Shown here one piece after another: positions 46,733 to 56,331 of a stretch of 64,000 bases of DNA. How positions within the stretch are numbered: position 1 is the first letter of the stretch; each line of letters starts with the position of its first letter. A model generated the notes under the pieces. That model was not told the DNA's origin. It saw only the letters and a list, made by a program, of their open reading frames with translations, and ran no database searches. A program made the translations under genes and the position numbers. Source of the stretch: Bacteroidales bacterium (lineage in GTDB: Bacteria > Bacteroidota > Bacteroidia > Bacteroidales > FEN-979). The DNA is taken from assembly GCA_025355465.1 (NCBI GenBank), contig JANXZO010000048.1:22869-86868 (forward strand), written 5' to 3'.

Positions 46733-48019
46733 TTACCTGGATTTATGGGGAATGTCACTGAACAGGAGCTCAAGCGACCGGGTGTCCGGATCGATGGGCC
46801 CTGGCATTATGATGGATGATTGCACCGACTTAAGATCCTTCAGCCCGCTGCCTGTAAGCATCACGACATTTTTAGTACGGGGTTTCATTTTGTTCTCTGC
46901 TGCATACTTCAGCATGCCGGCGTATGCGGCAACAGCTGCAGGTTCGGAGAAGATCCCGGTGCTTTTGGAAAGTGCGACACTGGCGGTAAGAATCTCTGCG
47001 TCACTCACCGTAATCCACTCGCCGGCATACCGGGTGAGGTAATCAACCGACATGTAAAAATTCTGCGGAACATCCACCGAAATCGAGTCTGCTATGGTTT
47101 TCGAGGGGATAGCACTAAAATTTCCCGCCCCGATATTTCTTACAAGATTGTCGCTACCGGCCGACTGCACTGCAACAATGACCGGCATCCGGTCTGTAAT
47201 TCCAAGTTCCATCAAATCCTCGAACCCTTTGTAAACACCGGCAAGGATCACACCGTCACCGGTAGGCACAAAAACCCGGTCGGGCAACTGCTCATCAAGT
47301 TGTGCATAGAGTTCAAATGCCACCGTCTTCTTTCCTTCGATGGTAAAGGGGTTATAACCCGTGTTGCGGTTATAAAAGCCGAACATTTCGGTTGCCTTAA
47401 CGCTCAGGGCGAAGGCCTGGTCGTAGTTGCCCCGCACCGGCACGATCCGCGCACCGTACATCAGGATTTGCGTGAGTTTTGCAAGCGGTGCGGCAGCAGG
47501 AACGAAGATCACTGCCTGTTGTCCCTGTGCGGCACAAATCCCCGCAAGCGAACAGCCGGCATTCCCCGTGGAGGCGGCAATGATAGTATCGATCCCCTGC
47601 TCTTTCGCCCAGGCCGAAACCAGCGCCGAAGCCCGGTCCTTGAATGAGAATGTCGGATTCTGCGAATCATCCTTGAGATACACTTCAAACTCCATCCTTC
47701 CCGCCAATCCGGTCACTCCTTCACTCGTCAACCTGCTCACCTGATACAGCGGCGTATCCCCGATTCTCAACTGTGGCCAGCTGTTCATACCCGCTATCGG
47801 CAAAAGCTGAAGGAAACCTTCCGACTCCAGCCGGCTGAAAAGTGAGGAGGGGGTGGCGCTCTCTCTTATTTTTCCATACGGGTATACGGTCTTCAATACC
47901 CCTCTTGGCGGCTGTCCCGCTACATTGCCTGGGCCGCATGCCGGACAGAGGTACTGCGCTCCGTCCGCTTCATAACCGGCACCGCAATCAATACAGAGAA
48001 AATGAAATTTGTCAGTCAT
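46733..48019 (-). CDS. Threonine synthase-like PLP enzyme
   Basis: N-terminal Cys-pair segment CIDCGAGYEADGAQYLCPACG, NPTFSFKDRAS (PLP Lys), IAASTGNAGCSLAG. Confidence 0.82.
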   Translation of the reverse strand: MTDKFHFLCIDCGAGYEADGAQYLCPACGPGNVAGQPPRGVLKTVYPYGKIRESATPSSLFSRLESEGFLQLLPIAGMNSWPQLRIGDTPLYQVSRLTSEGVTGLAGRMEFEVYLKDDSQNPTFSFKDRASALVSAWAKEQGIDTIIAASTGNAGCSLAGICAAQGQQAVIFVPAAAPLAKLTQILMYGARIVPVRGNYDQAFALSVKATEMFGFYNRNTGYNPFTIEGKKTVAFELYAQLDEQLPDRVFVPTGDGVILAGVYKGFEDLMELGITDRMPVIVAVQSAGSDNLVRNIGAGNFSAIPSKTIADSISVDVPQNFYMSVDYLTRYAGEWITVSDAEILTASVALSKSTGIFSEPAAVAAYAGMLKYAAENKMKPRTKNVVMLTGSGLKDLKSVQSSIIMPGPIDPDTRSLELLFSDIPHKSR

Positions 48020-48049
48020 GATGATCTATTTCCCGGGTGGTTCAACAGG

Positions 48050-49522
48050 CTACTTCAATAACCCGGTGCGTTCATTGAATTCATTGATTAGCTGATCCCA
48101 GATAACAGGCTGACTGAAAATCGTGGGCCATATTGTATGGTCGTCCCACAACTGCCTGAGGTCTTCAACATCTTTGGCCTGCTGCTCTACCCAGGTAAAA
48201 TATTTCAGGTTGTGGATCTCTTTCTGATCATTGTAAGTGAGCTCCTTCATGCAGTCTGTTGTGGTTCCCAACATGCATTTCTCAAAGTCCTTCACAGCCT
48301 GAACCGTTGAGTAGGCGCCACGTTCCGCTGTGAGCTCCTCCAGCCGCGAACCGTACATCTCCGCCGAATCGGTGGCAATGGTCATGACCACATCATCGCC
48401 ATCCATGTCGAAATGCTTTGCCGTTTTGATGGCCGAAAGGATGTTGGCAATACCGGAAATGCCTATCATTCCAAGTTGCGCGATGAGCTCCTTTTCAACC
48501 CCGCACGATGCCAGGTATTCCCTCCCCTCCTTTTCATTGAAGAGACGGAAAAGCCGCATGCAGTATTCGTCGTCGATGGCAGTGACCACATTGGTGTTTT
48601 TCACATTGTGCACCCAGGGAACATGTTTGTCGCCGATGCCCTCAATGCGGTGACCGCCAAACCCGTTGCGAAGCAGGGTGGGACATTGCAGCGCTTCTGA
48701 GGCGACAACTTTCAGATGGGGAAACTTCGTACGCAGGTAATCCCCGGCGGCAATGGTTCCGGCCGATCCGGTGGCGGAGACATAGCCCGACAGGCGGGAA
48801 CTCTTCCCGGCAACAAGCCGGTACACCTCTTCCAGCGCATGGCCTGTCACCTCGTAATGCCAGCATGAATTTCCGAACTCGTCGAACTGGTTAAATATCA
48901 TGCAATCCTTACGGGTTCTGCGAATCTCCCAGCACTTGTCATAAATCTCTTTTACGTTTGATTCACAGCCGGGTGTGGCGATTACCTCCGCTCCGATCTC
49001 CTTCAGCCATTCAAACCTTTCACGGCTCATCTCCTCGGGGAGGATGGCCACCGCTGTAACACCCATCAGGTAGGAATCAAAAGCCCCGCCCCGACAGTAG
49101 TTCCCGGTAGATGGCCATACGGCCTTGTGATAGGTCGGATCGAACTGCCCGGTGATGATGCGCGGTGCAAGGCATCCGTAAGCTGCACCTACCTTGTGTG
49201 CCCCGGTCGGAAACCATTTCCCCAGCATCACTACGATGCGGGTATCTATTCCGGTCAGCGATTTGGGCAGTTCCAGAAAGTTCGGATGGCCGTACAGCCC
49301 ACCCGATTTTTTAGGTTCGTTCTTCCACGTAATGCGGAAAAGGTTGAGGGGATGCAAATCCCACAAGCCAATTCCCTTCAACTTCTCGCTGATCTTATCC
49401 GGCACCAGCTCCGGGTTCTGCATCTGGGCAAATGTCGGGAGAACAACCCCCTTCTCACGGAAACGTTCCACTGCCTTTTGCAGCACTGTCTGGTCAACAA
49501 TCTTATCTGTAATCGGAATCAT
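48050..49522 (-). CDS. Cysteine synthase/TrpB fold-type II PLP enzyme, 490 aa
   Basis: GKWFPTGAHKVGAAYG (PLP Lys), PSTGNYCRGGAFDSYLMGV, SATGSAGTIAAGDYL. Confidence 0.8.
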   Translation of the reverse strand: MIPITDKIVDQTVLQKAVERFREKGVVLPTFAQMQNPELVPDKISEKLKGIGLWDLHPLNLFRITWKNEPKKSGGLYGHPNFLELPKSLTGIDTRIVVMLGKWFPTGAHKVGAAYGCLAPRIITGQFDPTYHKAVWPSTGNYCRGGAFDSYLMGVTAVAILPEEMSRERFEWLKEIGAEVIATPGCESNVKEIYDKCWEIRRTRKDCMIFNQFDEFGNSCWHYEVTGHALEEVYRLVAGKSSRLSGYVSATGSAGTIAAGDYLRTKFPHLKVVASEALQCPTLLRNGFGGHRIEGIGDKHVPWVHNVKNTNVVTAIDDEYCMRLFRLFNEKEGREYLASCGVEKELIAQLGMIGISGIANILSAIKTAKHFDMDGDDVVMTIATDSAEMYGSRLEELTAERGAYSTVQAVKDFEKCMLGTTTDCMKELTYNDQKEIHNLKYFTWVEQQAKDVEDLRQLWDDHTIWPTIFSQPVIWDQLINEFNERTGLLK

Positions 49523-49536
49523 TATCTTGTCAGTTA

Positions 49537-52500
49537 TTAATTGTTAATTCTCAGTTGCATCGCCCCCTCCATAATAACCCGCATCTCCGCAGCAAAGGTA
49601 AAGCGAAACTCCTTTACACACGGGGTTTTAAAGGCGACCTCACGGAGCCTGAATGTTTCGGGATCCAGTACAGCCCTTACCTGCGCTGTTTCATAAATAT
49701 ATTGTCCGCCCTCCATCTCAAGGGTTTTGATAACCCCTTTCGCCTTGCAGATAAGTATGGTTTTCCCGGCAAGAACGCTGAGGTAATAACCCTCTTCCTC
49801 GCGGTTGAAGGATTCGATCGACAGGCAGAGGCCTGGCTTGTCGGCAAAGGGCCTGCCGCTGCCCGGACAGAAGGTGGTACAATTTCCGCATTCGTTACAG
49901 AGGTCGCGGATGTTGAGCACCTGGAATTTCTGTTCCACGCTGAAATCCTGGTCTTCCTCAAATCCTAAAGATCCATCCTCCCTCCTCATGGCTTTCTGCA
50001 GTTGGAACGACTTCGGTTCTGTCTGATAGGAAAAGTTAGCCAGGTTAGGACAAACCGTAACACAAATATTGCAGATCTCATCGCAGTAAAGACATCGGGA
50101 GGCCTCCTCTTTGGCCTCATCAGGCGAGTAGGAAGCCATCACCAGGTTGAAATTCTTCCGGTCATCCAGGGCCGTTTCCCGGGGCTTGTGACCATACTTC
50201 CGGATCGATTTGCGGCGCATCAGTTCAGCCTCACCAATCGACTTCACGACTTTTATGGATGGTGTCAGGGGCGGACAGCCCAGATCCGACAGCATCTCCG
50301 CTGCTGCTTTACGGCCATCGCCAATGGCGTTGATTGCCGTTGAGGCGCCACGCATGGCATCACCGCCTGTATAGACCTTTTCAATCCTGGTTTTATAACT
50401 GCCCGGATCGGTATTCATCTCCTCACGGGAGATAAAGTCAAATCCCAACACCTGTCCGATGGCAGGAATGACAGTATCGAAGGCTATTTCAAATTCAGAA
50501 TTTTCCACCTTCACCGGTGCAGGGCGGCCATCGGAACCTTTACCTGTCAGTGTGTTTCTCGAGAAGAGAACTGAGGTTACCCTTCCCCCGTTTGATAAAA
50601 TTCGCTCCGGATTTACCAATTCAATGATCGCAATACCCTCTTTGCAAATGGCATCGATTTCTCCCCTGTCGGCCGGCATTTCATGTATGGTACGACGGTA
50701 AGCGACAGTCACCTTTCCCTCCTCGCCGACAAGGCGGAAAGCAGTACGGGCGGCATCCATGGCGGTATTGCCGCCGCCGATAATCAGTACATTCATCCCG
50801 ATCCCGCAGGCAGGGTTCTCTTTAACCCTGAATAAAAATTCCAGCGGATCGAGAACCCCTTCCGAATCAACCCCCTCAATTTTCAGGGGCATCGATTTTT
50901 GTGCTCCGGCAGCCAGGAAAACCACATCGTGCTCATCCTTTATCGCTCCGAAATTGTCACCGGTAACCGCGAAATTATCGCGGAGCTTTACGCCGGAATC
51001 CAGGATCCTGCTTATGTCGCGTTCGATGGCCTCACCCGTAAGACGGAACGAGGGGATGGCTGCGGAAACCATGCCGCCGGTTACAGGTCTCGCTTCGTAA
51101 ACATCCACTGTAAGCCCGGCCTTGTTAAGAAACCATGCACAGGATAACCCCGCCGGACCCGCACCAACAATGGCAGCCCTTGGAATTCTCCCCTCCCCAC
51201 CCAGGGGAGGGGCCGGGGGTGGGGTACCAAAACATCCGGCCGGAGGTGAGGTATTTGCAACAAACCGCTTCACCTCCCTGATGTGCAGCGCTTCATCATA
51301 GTTGATACGGGTGCACTTCAGCTGGCAAAGATGATCGCACACCATACCTGTTACCGAAGGGAATGGATTGGTATTAAAGATTGTCTCAAAAGCTGCATCT
51401 GGCCGGCCATTGGCGGTTTGGTACAGGTATTCCGGAATATCCTGGTTCGTGGGACAGGTATCGGTACAGGGGGCATGAATGCAGTCGAAAAAGCCGAGGG
51501 GACGGCTTGTCTTGATGCCTGAACCGGTCAGTAAATTCTTATGATAGGCAACATTATCCGCCACTATGTCTGCATAATTTTCCAGGTACTGCTTTGCAGA
51601 TGGAGGGTCAGGGTGGTAATTTTTTTCAGCAGCCTTCTGTCTCAGGATGTCAATATACTGCCACAACCGCCCGTATCCACCGGGTTTCAACAAATCGCTG
51701 CAAACGGTCACAGGTTTTAATCCGCACTGCAGCACCTCTGCTATATTGAAGCAATCAACCCCGGCCGAAAACGAAATGTCCGGCTTCTCTCCCAGGTCGG
51801 CCCTGAGTTTTGCAGCCAGCCGGATGCTGATAGGATGAAGCGCTCGTCCGCTCATGTACATCATGGTCTCCCTCTTCCCGAAAACATCACGGTGGTTGTG
51901 ACTCTCCAAGGTGTTGGTCAGCTTGATCGCAAAATGAAGCCCCTGGCTTGCAGAAGCCTCAGAAAGTCTCCTGATAAGGTTCAGGGCATCGGGATATTTC
52001 AGGTCGTGCTCGAATGCGAGGTCGGGAACTACAGTGTCAAAGCCAAGCTTATCGTTAAGCAAAGTCCGAAGTTCATCAGGTCCGAGCAAGGTTGGATTGA
52101 GCTTGATGGTCGTGTGCAACCTCTTCTCCTGAATGAGGTAAAGTCCGATCTTTTCAATCTCTTCCGGCGGACAACCGTGCATTGTGCTGAGGGTGATATT
52201 GTTCGAAATGCAGGAGGGAATATCAATATCCTTTATGGCAGGATAATAGAAACCGAGCTCCTCCTTTGCAGCAACAAGTTCAGCTGAACAATCCGCCATC
52301 TTTGAAAAAAACCACTGGATGTTCTCCTTCAGGATACCCTCCATATTGTAACCGACACTCATGTTGAAGAGGGTTCCCGGAGTGCCGGCAAACTTAAGCT
52401 CCCTGTGAAGGATGTGAATCATGATCCACGCGTGGAGGTATTCCCGGAATGATTCATGAAGCTTCAGCTCTTGCGACCATTCACAATTATACCCTTCATC

Positions 52501-52806
52501 CTCCATGTCAATACAGGGTTTTGAAACCTCCAGCTCATCGAGGGTTTGCACGGTCTTGAGCTCTATATAGCGGGCGCCGCAAAGCCAGGCTGCTACAATG
52601 TTCTGCGCAAGTTGTGTGTGCGGACCGGCAGCTACCCCGATGGGTGTCGACAGAATTTGCCCATACCGCTCCATGCAGAAGGGGTCACGATTGTCCGGCC
52701 TGAAAAAAAGCGATGACGGGATACCCATGAATTTGCCGGTCCTGACGCCCGACAGGGTCAGTTGCAGAAGATGGGAAAGCGGAAGTGGAGAGAAGCCCTT
52801 AGACAA
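49537..52806 (-). CDS. ygfK: YgfK-family putative selenate reductase-type FeS/NAD(P) oxidoreductase
   Basis: 1089 aa; DHOD-like N-terminus (IGVAAGPHTQLAQNIVAAW), CIHAPCTDTCPTNQDIPEYL, AIVGAGPAGLSCAWFL, C-terminal ferredoxin cysteines; in this cluster. Confidence 0.9.
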   Translation of the reverse strand: MSKGFSPLPLSHLLQLTLSGVRTGKFMGIPSSLFFRPDNRDPFCMERYGQILSTPIGVAAGPHTQLAQNIVAAWLCGARYIELKTVQTLDELEVSKPCIDMEDEGYNCEWSQELKLHESFREYLHAWIMIHILHRELKFAGTPGTLFNMSVGYNMEGILKENIQWFFSKMADCSAELVAAKEELGFYYPAIKDIDIPSCISNNITLSTMHGCPPEEIEKIGLYLIQEKRLHTTIKLNPTLLGPDELRTLLNDKLGFDTVVPDLAFEHDLKYPDALNLIRRLSEASASQGLHFAIKLTNTLESHNHRDVFGKRETMMYMSGRALHPISIRLAAKLRADLGEKPDISFSAGVDCFNIAEVLQCGLKPVTVCSDLLKPGGYGRLWQYIDILRQKAAEKNYHPDPPSAKQYLENYADIVADNVAYHKNLLTGSGIKTSRPLGFFDCIHAPCTDTCPTNQDIPEYLYQTANGRPDAAFETIFNTNPFPSVTGMVCDHLCQLKCTRINYDEALHIREVKRFVANTSPPAGCFGTPPPAPPLGGEGRIPRAAIVGAGPAGLSCAWFLNKAGLTVDVYEARPVTGGMVSAAIPSFRLTGEAIERDISRILDSGVKLRDNFAVTGDNFGAIKDEHDVVFLAAGAQKSMPLKIEGVDSEGVLDPLEFLFRVKENPACGIGMNVLIIGGGNTAMDAARTAFRLVGEEGKVTVAYRRTIHEMPADRGEIDAICKEGIAIIELVNPERILSNGGRVTSVLFSRNTLTGKGSDGRPAPVKVENSEFEIAFDTVIPAIGQVLGFDFISREEMNTDPGSYKTRIEKVYTGGDAMRGASTAINAIGDGRKAAAEMLSDLGCPPLTPSIKVVKSIGEAELMRRKSIRKYGHKPRETALDDRKNFNLVMASYSPDEAKEEASRCLYCDEICNICVTVCPNLANFSYQTEPKSFQLQKAMRREDGSLGFEEDQDFSVEQKFQVLNIRDLCNECGNCTTFCPGSGRPFADKPGLCLSIESFNREEEGYYLSVLAGKTILICKAKGVIKTLEMEGGQYIYETAQVRAVLDPETFRLREVAFKTPCVKEFRFTFAAEMRVIMEGAMQLRINN
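51183..51227. repeat. REP-like palindrome inserted in frame in ygfK
   Basis: CCCCTCCCC-ACCCA-GGGGAGGGG (51190-51212) followed by GCCGGGGGTGGGG; shares ACCCCCGGCCCCT with 25184-25242. Confidence 0.7.
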
Positions 52807-52840
52807 TGCACGCTACTTTTAATAAGCAGGTAAGTAACAC

Positions 52841-53485
52841 CTACTTGGAAGTCCCCTGAAATTTCAGCAGGTTGTTTTTCTGCCAGTCAGCATAAACCTG
52901 CTGTGCAATTGAATTCGCAGCCTGATCAACATAATTCGGATCGGTAACCGTGACATCGGCAGTCCACACAGCCCCTTCGGCTTGCTTAACATAAAGACTG
53001 GCCTTGAGGTTTACCACCGATGTGGTGGTCCAGTAGCCCCCTGTAGCCACGCCACCACCATAGTAACCGCCACCCCAGTAGCCGCCACCCCAGTAACCTC
53101 CGCCCCAGCCACCACCATAATAGGTAGGGGGTATATAATTTTGCGTTTTATCGGTTCCCTTATAGTTGAAAACCAGAACTCCGTCGGCACCCACACTGTC
53201 GACAAGCCTTTTTACTTCATCGATCGGATACTTTACGGAAGGATTCAGGAAATCAAGCGATCCGAGTGCCTTCAGCCCCTGTGTTGCAAAATAAGCAACC
53301 ATCGACTGCTCAAAGGGCTTTGTATATTCAAGTTTATCGAACAAAGGCATCACGACTACCTTCGAAATCTGGGATGTGTTCTTGGGGTTCGTCCAACTGG
53401 TGAGTGTTACCGGCGAACTGCAGGAGGCGATGAAAAAGATTGCCAGGAGAAAAAATAACGCGGGGAGAAGGTTACGCTTTTTCAT
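52841..53485 (-). CDS. DUF4136-type lipoprotein with Gly/Trp/Tyr-rich repeat
   Basis: Lipobox FIASCSSP; GGGWGGGYWGGGYWGGGYYGGG insert; ADVTVTDPNYVDQAANSIAQQVYADW. Confidence 0.75.
   Translation of the reverse strand: MKKRNLLPALFFLLAIFFIASCSSPVTLTSWTNPKNTSQISKVVVMPLFDKLEYTKPFEQSMVAYFATQGLKALGSLDFLNPSVKYPIDEVKRLVDSVGADGVLVFNYKGTDKTQNYIPPTYYGGGWGGGYWGGGYWGGGYYGGGVATGGYWTTTSVVNLKASLYVKQAEGAVWTADVTVTDPNYVDQAANSIAQQVYADWQKNNLLKFQGTSK
53055..53125. repeat. 15-bp coding repeats (ccgccaccccagtag-type) encoding GGYWG
   Basis: Direct repeats within the lipoprotein gene. Confidence 0.7.
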
Positions 53486-53588
53486 AGTTGGAGATTTTGG
53501 ATGAGGTGAATGGTAGTGTGTTTTTTCAGAAGCTAAAGATAGTTAGATTTGAAAGATTTTATTTATCTTTAACATTAAATTTCGTGGT

Positions 53589-54008
53589 ATGAAATCACCG
53601 CTCCTGCTATTTCTGTTAATCCTGACAGGTTTCTTTTCAGCATCCGGACAAAAACCTCAATCGGAGGAACTTACAAATGCACAACACGCCAGAAATTTTA
53701 TCGACCGGATTGCCCCTAAAATGGAAATTACCAAAAGCCAGAAGGATTCCCTGACGACGATCTTCTGTCAGTTTATGGATGATGTTGAGAAATACCGTGC
53801 CGGCAATAACGCAAAGATCATTAACTACCTGATGAAGGCCAGGGATGAGAAAGTTAAAAGCCTGCTGCACGATGATGCAAAGTTTGACAAATACCTGCTC
53901 GCGATGGCCGACCTTCAGAAGCAGCGAGAGACGCAGCAAAAACAGGCACAGCAACAACAACAATTGGGTGGACAGCAAAGCCCGCAGGGGCCCGGCAGGA
54001 TGCAATAG
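53589..54008 (+). CDS. Small exported protein with Gln-rich C-terminus
   Basis: Signal peptide MKSPLLLFLLILTGFFSASGQ; QQKQAQQQQQLGGQQ tail. Confidence 0.65.
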   Translation: MKSPLLLFLLILTGFFSASGQKPQSEELTNAQHARNFIDRIAPKMEITKSQKDSLTTIFCQFMDDVEKYRAGNNAKIINYLMKARDEKVKSLLHDDAKFDKYLLAMADLQKQRETQQKQAQQQQQLGGQQSPQGPGRMQ

Positions 54009-54029
54009 TTTTCAAGGCTATGATGGCTG

Positions 54030-54905
54030 CTAGGCCGTAAGAACTTTCAGGAAAAGGATATTCCTCCCGTCTTCATATTGATAGTCCACCCTGCTGCAGC
54101 AACCGCGGATCAGCTTTAATCCGATCTCATGCTCGTCCAGGTTTTCATTCAGCAGATCAACAGGTGCTCCTTTACTGGAACAGAGAACCTCTTCGGTAAT
54201 GAGAGCCACGAATCCCGAAACCCTTTTTGTAAGCAGATGCTTTTCACAAAATACCTCCATCTCTCCCTGCATAGCATACAGGTCAAAATCCCGGCTGGAG
54301 ATATTTCGGGCAAATTCCATTTCGTGGGTTACAATGATCATCGTCATGCCCTCCCTCGAAAGCCGTCTGATCACCGCCAGAACCTCACTCACCATGGTGG
54401 GGTCGAGTGCAGAGGTGGACTCGTCGAAAAGCAGAATTTCAGGCTCCATGGCCATGCAGCGGGCAATGGCTACACGCTGCTTCTGTCCACCGGATAACTC
54501 ATCCGGAAAACTGTTGACCTTTTCTGCCAGTCCGACAAGTTTCAGCAGTTCACGGGCCTTTCGCTTTGCCTCATCTTCTTTCCATCCCAGGAGTTTTACC
54601 GGGCCAATGGTCAGGTTCTCAAGTACGGAAAGGTGTGCGTAGAGGTTAAACGATTGGAAGACCATGCCCATCTTTCGACGGAGTTTCGGCACGTTTGTAT
54701 GTTTGTCAAGCAGCGGAATGCCTTTGATAACGATGCTTCCGCCGGTGGGTGTCTCCAGCAGGTTCAGACACCGCAGAAGGGTGCTTTTTCCCGTTCCAGA
54801 CGGCCCGATGACCGAAATAACTTCACCTTTGTGAATATCCGCACTGATATCTCTGAGAACCACAAGAGAGCCAAAATGCTTAGAAAGATTTCTTATGCTG
54901 ATCAT
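54030..54905 (-). CDS. Amino acid ABC transporter ATP-binding protein
   Basis: [59 protein letters not shown]. Confidence 0.92.
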   Translation of the reverse strand: MISIRNLSKHFGSLVVLRDISADIHKGEVISVIGPSGTGKSTLLRCLNLLETPTGGSIVIKGIPLLDKHTNVPKLRRKMGMVFQSFNLYAHLSVLENLTIGPVKLLGWKEDEAKRKARELLKLVGLAEKVNSFPDELSGGQKQRVAIARCMAMEPEILLFDESTSALDPTMVSEVLAVIRRLSREGMTMIIVTHEMEFARNISSRDFDLYAMQGEMEVFCEKHLLTKRVSGFVALITEEVLCSSKGAPVDLLNENLDEHEIGLKLIRGCCSRVDYQYEDGRNILFLKVLTA

Positions 54906-56183
54906 CTCATCCCCTCCTCTTTACGGTTTTTGCGCTTTCTTTTCGGGTCAACAGAAACTTCAATAAAACCAAGGGCCCAGGTGAACAACCCTGCGATCAG
55001 CAGATAGAGCACCGCCACCATCAGGAGTGGAAAAAACGCATCGAAGGTGCGGCTGCGGATAATATCGCTGGCTTTGGTGAGATCCTGCACGGCAATATAC
55101 CCTACAATGGAGGTCATTTTGATGAGTGAAATAAATTCCCCCTTGTAAACAGGTAAGATGTGTCGGAGCGCCTGGGGTAAAATGATATAAATAAAGGTCT
55201 GGATCTTCGTAAATCCACTGGCCGTTGCGGCTTCACGCTGTCCGTTGTCGATACTTTCCACCGAGGTTCTGAACATCTCGGAAACATAGGCCCCAAAATT
55301 CAATCCGAAAGCCACCACCGCCACCGATCAACGTTCCCAGCATGGCCGCAAACACCGAGATAAGGAGGGTTACCTTTAACCCCTCCAGAATATGCAGATA
55401 CCTTTTTTCGAGAATGATGTTGTTGTAAAAACTGTTGGATATCTTTTTAAAAAGAGAGAGGTTGCCTGCTCCGGAGATGGTACCGGAAGAATTTGCCAGA
55501 CTTGCTTTCCGCGCCAGGACGCTTACCACACCGGCCTTCAGTAAACCCCTGGCGTTAATGGCTTTGATGGCCGGCATCTCCTCCAGCCCTTTGCCCATCC
55601 AACGGGTCACCATATCCTGGTAAACCCCGTTCTGCCTGATCTCCTTAAGAAAGGTGTTAAACTGCTCACGCAGGACATCGTCCTCCTGTGATGTCTGATC
55701 AAAATAGCCCACATCCACTTTATCTGAACTCAGCGCGAACAGCAGGTCCGACAAATTCTGATACTGCAGAATTTTCGCCATGGGATAAGTCTTGGTCACA
55801 TAGGAATCATGAATGCTTCCCAACAGAACCCCGATCCGTTTGTCGCAGCCGTCCCAAACTTCAATACTCCGTCTTTTCCGGGAAATTCCATTTGAGGCAT
55901 GGGCGAAGGAGCTCCCTTATCAGGAAACCATCGCCTCTCCATTTCAGCATACCGCCCATTTGATTTTATCTCAGCCAGAACATCATCCATGGCCCTTTTC
56001 AGCAAGGTGTCCTGGAGCCTGACCGCAAACCCGTACTGGTCATCAACAAGCAGCTCCGGCAGGAACAGCAAAGGTTTTTCCGCCCTCAAGCATTCGGAGA
56101 TTGATGATTCTGAGCTCCCTGTTCCCACATCCCAAAAGGCTGATGAGGGTGCAAAGAGCAAGTATTTTTAAGCTGAACTTCAT
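54902..56183 (-). pseudogene. Amino acid ABC transporter substrate-binding/permease fusion, disrupted by several internal deletions/frameshifts
   Basis: Start MKFSLKILALCTLISLLGCGN at 56183; collinear family segments lie in successive frames (ORFs 55796-56161, 55233-55823, 54902-55324). Confidence 0.72.
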
Positions 56184-56294
56184 TTGTTATCCGGTTACTT
56201 GTGATACAAATATAGATTCTTTCAAAAGAATGGTAATTGCGCAATGGTAAACATCTTTATGAATTTGGGTGAATCATATTATTTATATTTAGTC

Positions 56295-56302
56295 TATCTT
56301 TG
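56295..56302 (+). promoter_or_regulatory. -7 element (TATCTTTG)
   Basis: TAnnTTTG match 30 bp before ATG 56332. Confidence 0.45.
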
Positions 56303-56331
56303 CATAAAACAATCATCTAAAACAACCAGCG

